Shown in pieces: positions 6,078 through 6,755 of a stretch of DNA of 6,755 nucleotides (positions within the stretch are counted from its first letter, which is position 1; each line of letters opens with the position of its first letter). The position numbers and the translations under genes were made by a program. The notes under the pieces are model-generated. The model did no database searches, was not told the DNA's origin, and worked only from the letters and a program-made list of their open reading frames with translations. This DNA is from DASVBJ01 sp036375895. Lineage in GTDB: Bacteria; Actinomycetota; Actinomycetes; JACCUZ01. Location: assembly GCA_036375895.1 (NCBI GenBank), contig DASVBJ010000151.1, forward strand, positions 1-6,755, read 5' to 3'.

Positions 6078-6755
6078 ATGCGCAGGACCTTCGCGAACGT
6101 TGCCGGGGTGACGATCGGCGTGCTGGCAATGCTCGGGCTGATGGCCGGGCCGGCGGTGGCGGCGACCGGCTCCCCGGGCGCGGGCGACCCCTACTTCCCG
6201 CTTCAGGGCAACGGCGGCTACGACGTGTCGCACTACGGTCTGCAGCTGACCTATGACACCGCGAGCCGGCACCTGGCCGGGGTCGCCACGATCGGGGCGA
6301 CGGCGACCGAGACCCTCCAGGGCTTCGACCTCGATCTTCGCCGTGGGCTCACGGTCGACGAGGTGCTCGTCGACGGGGTGGCGGCCCAGTTCGACCAGCC
6401 GGCCGACCTCGGGCAGGAGCTCGTGATCACCCCGGCGCGGCCGGTCGTCCGGGGCAAGCCGTTCACGGTGGTGGTCCGCTACGCGGGTACGCCGGGCGCC
6501 GTCACCGACCCGGACGGCTCCATCGAGGGCTGGGTCGCCACCGAGGACGGCGCCTTCGTCGTCGGAGAGCCGCAGGGCTCCCCGTCGTGGTTCCCCTGCA
6601 ACGACACCCCGACCGACAAGGCGACCTACGACTTCGAGGTCACGGTGCCCGCCGGGGTCACGGCCGTGGCGAACGGTGACCTGGTCAGCACGTCCACGGC
6701 GAACGGGTGGCGGACCTTCCGGTGGCACAACGGCGAGCCGATGGCGACGTACCTG
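6078..6755 (+). CDS. Secreted M1 family metallopeptidase, N-terminal part (cut by the window edge)
   Basis: The frame is open from ATG 6078 to the last base, giving 226 residues with no stop. M1 enzymes are zinc aminopeptidases that trim residues from peptide N-termini. Residues 1-29 form a Sec signal peptide: two arginines, a hydrophobic core (about 8-24), then a PAVAA cleavage region. The mature protein is therefore exported. DPYFPLQGNGGYDVSHY (37-53) is the typical opening of actinobacterial secreted M1 proteins, and WFPCNDTPTDKATYDFEV (171-188) is a conserved block of the N-terminal saddle-like domain. The catalytic features (GAMEN-type exopeptidase motif, HEXXH and the downstream Glu) lie beyond the window, so activity cannot be judged. 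The gene is separated from the upstream operon by 79 bp with its own promoter-like element. Confidence 0.88.
   Translation, partial: MRRTFANVAGVTIGVLAMLGLMAGPAVAATGSPGAGDPYFPLQGNGGYDVSHYGLQLTYDTASRHLAGVATIGATATETLQGFDLDLRRGLTVDEVLVDGVAAQFDQPADLGQELVITPARPVVRGKPFTVVVRYAGTPGAVTDPDGSIEGWVATEDGAFVVGEPQGSPSWFPCNDTPTDKATYDFEVTVPAGVTAVANGDLVSTSTANGWRTFRWHNGEPMATYL

Noticed and set aside
5871..6728. 285-codon minus-strand frame over the lipoprotein end and the M1 gene
   Set aside because: The plus strand encodes a signal peptide and conserved M1 blocks here with a good ribosome binding site. The minus-strand product has no motif.

Overview
The window is a compact, very GC-rich stretch of actinobacterial chromosome, most likely from a free-living Actinomycetota. 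The evidence is strong G/C bias at third codon positions, frequent GTG starts, TANNNT-type -10 elements close to start codons, and protein families that resemble actinobacterial versions. The genus cannot be fixed from sequence alone. No tRNA, rRNA, CRISPR array, transposase or integrase is visible. The window reads as ordinary core or near-core chromosome rather than a mobile island.

Layout from left to right. Bases 1-111 are non-coding and hold a perfect, gap-free 46-bp palindrome (34-79) just past the stop of a minus-strand gene. Bases 112-1944 (minus) encode a cytoplasmic S9 prolyl-oligopeptidase-type serine peptidase with an intact Ser-Asp-His triad. A 107-bp divergent intergenic region follows. 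It has a candidate -10 element facing each way, each about one promoter length from its start codon, so both transcripts may be leaderless. On the plus strand, three tightly packed genes form a probable operon: a DinG/XPD-like iron-sulfur helicase (2052-4001), a two-domain LigD-type protein made of 3'-phosphoesterase plus ATP-dependent DNA ligase without a polymerase domain (4011-5453), and a small PEBP/YbhB-family protein with a lipoprotein signal (start 5450, overlapping the ligase stop by 4 bp). A 79-bp gap with a promoter-like element and a good ribosome binding site leads to a secreted M1-family metallopeptidase (6078 onward), which runs off the right edge.

The helicase and the ligase make sense together as DNA-repair functions: a 5'-3' Fe-S helicase, and an end-healing and sealing enzyme of the kind used in bacterial non-homologous end joining. 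No Ku gene is in view. The lipoprotein has no obvious link to repair, but its start codon is embedded in the ligase stop, so its translation is probably coupled to the ligase. The two peptidases flanking the operon are on opposite strands or separately promoted and are probably unrelated to it.

I found no convincing previously undescribed system. The items most worth a second look are the perfect palindrome, the coupled helicase/ligase/lipoprotein operon, and the paired leaderless-type promoters.
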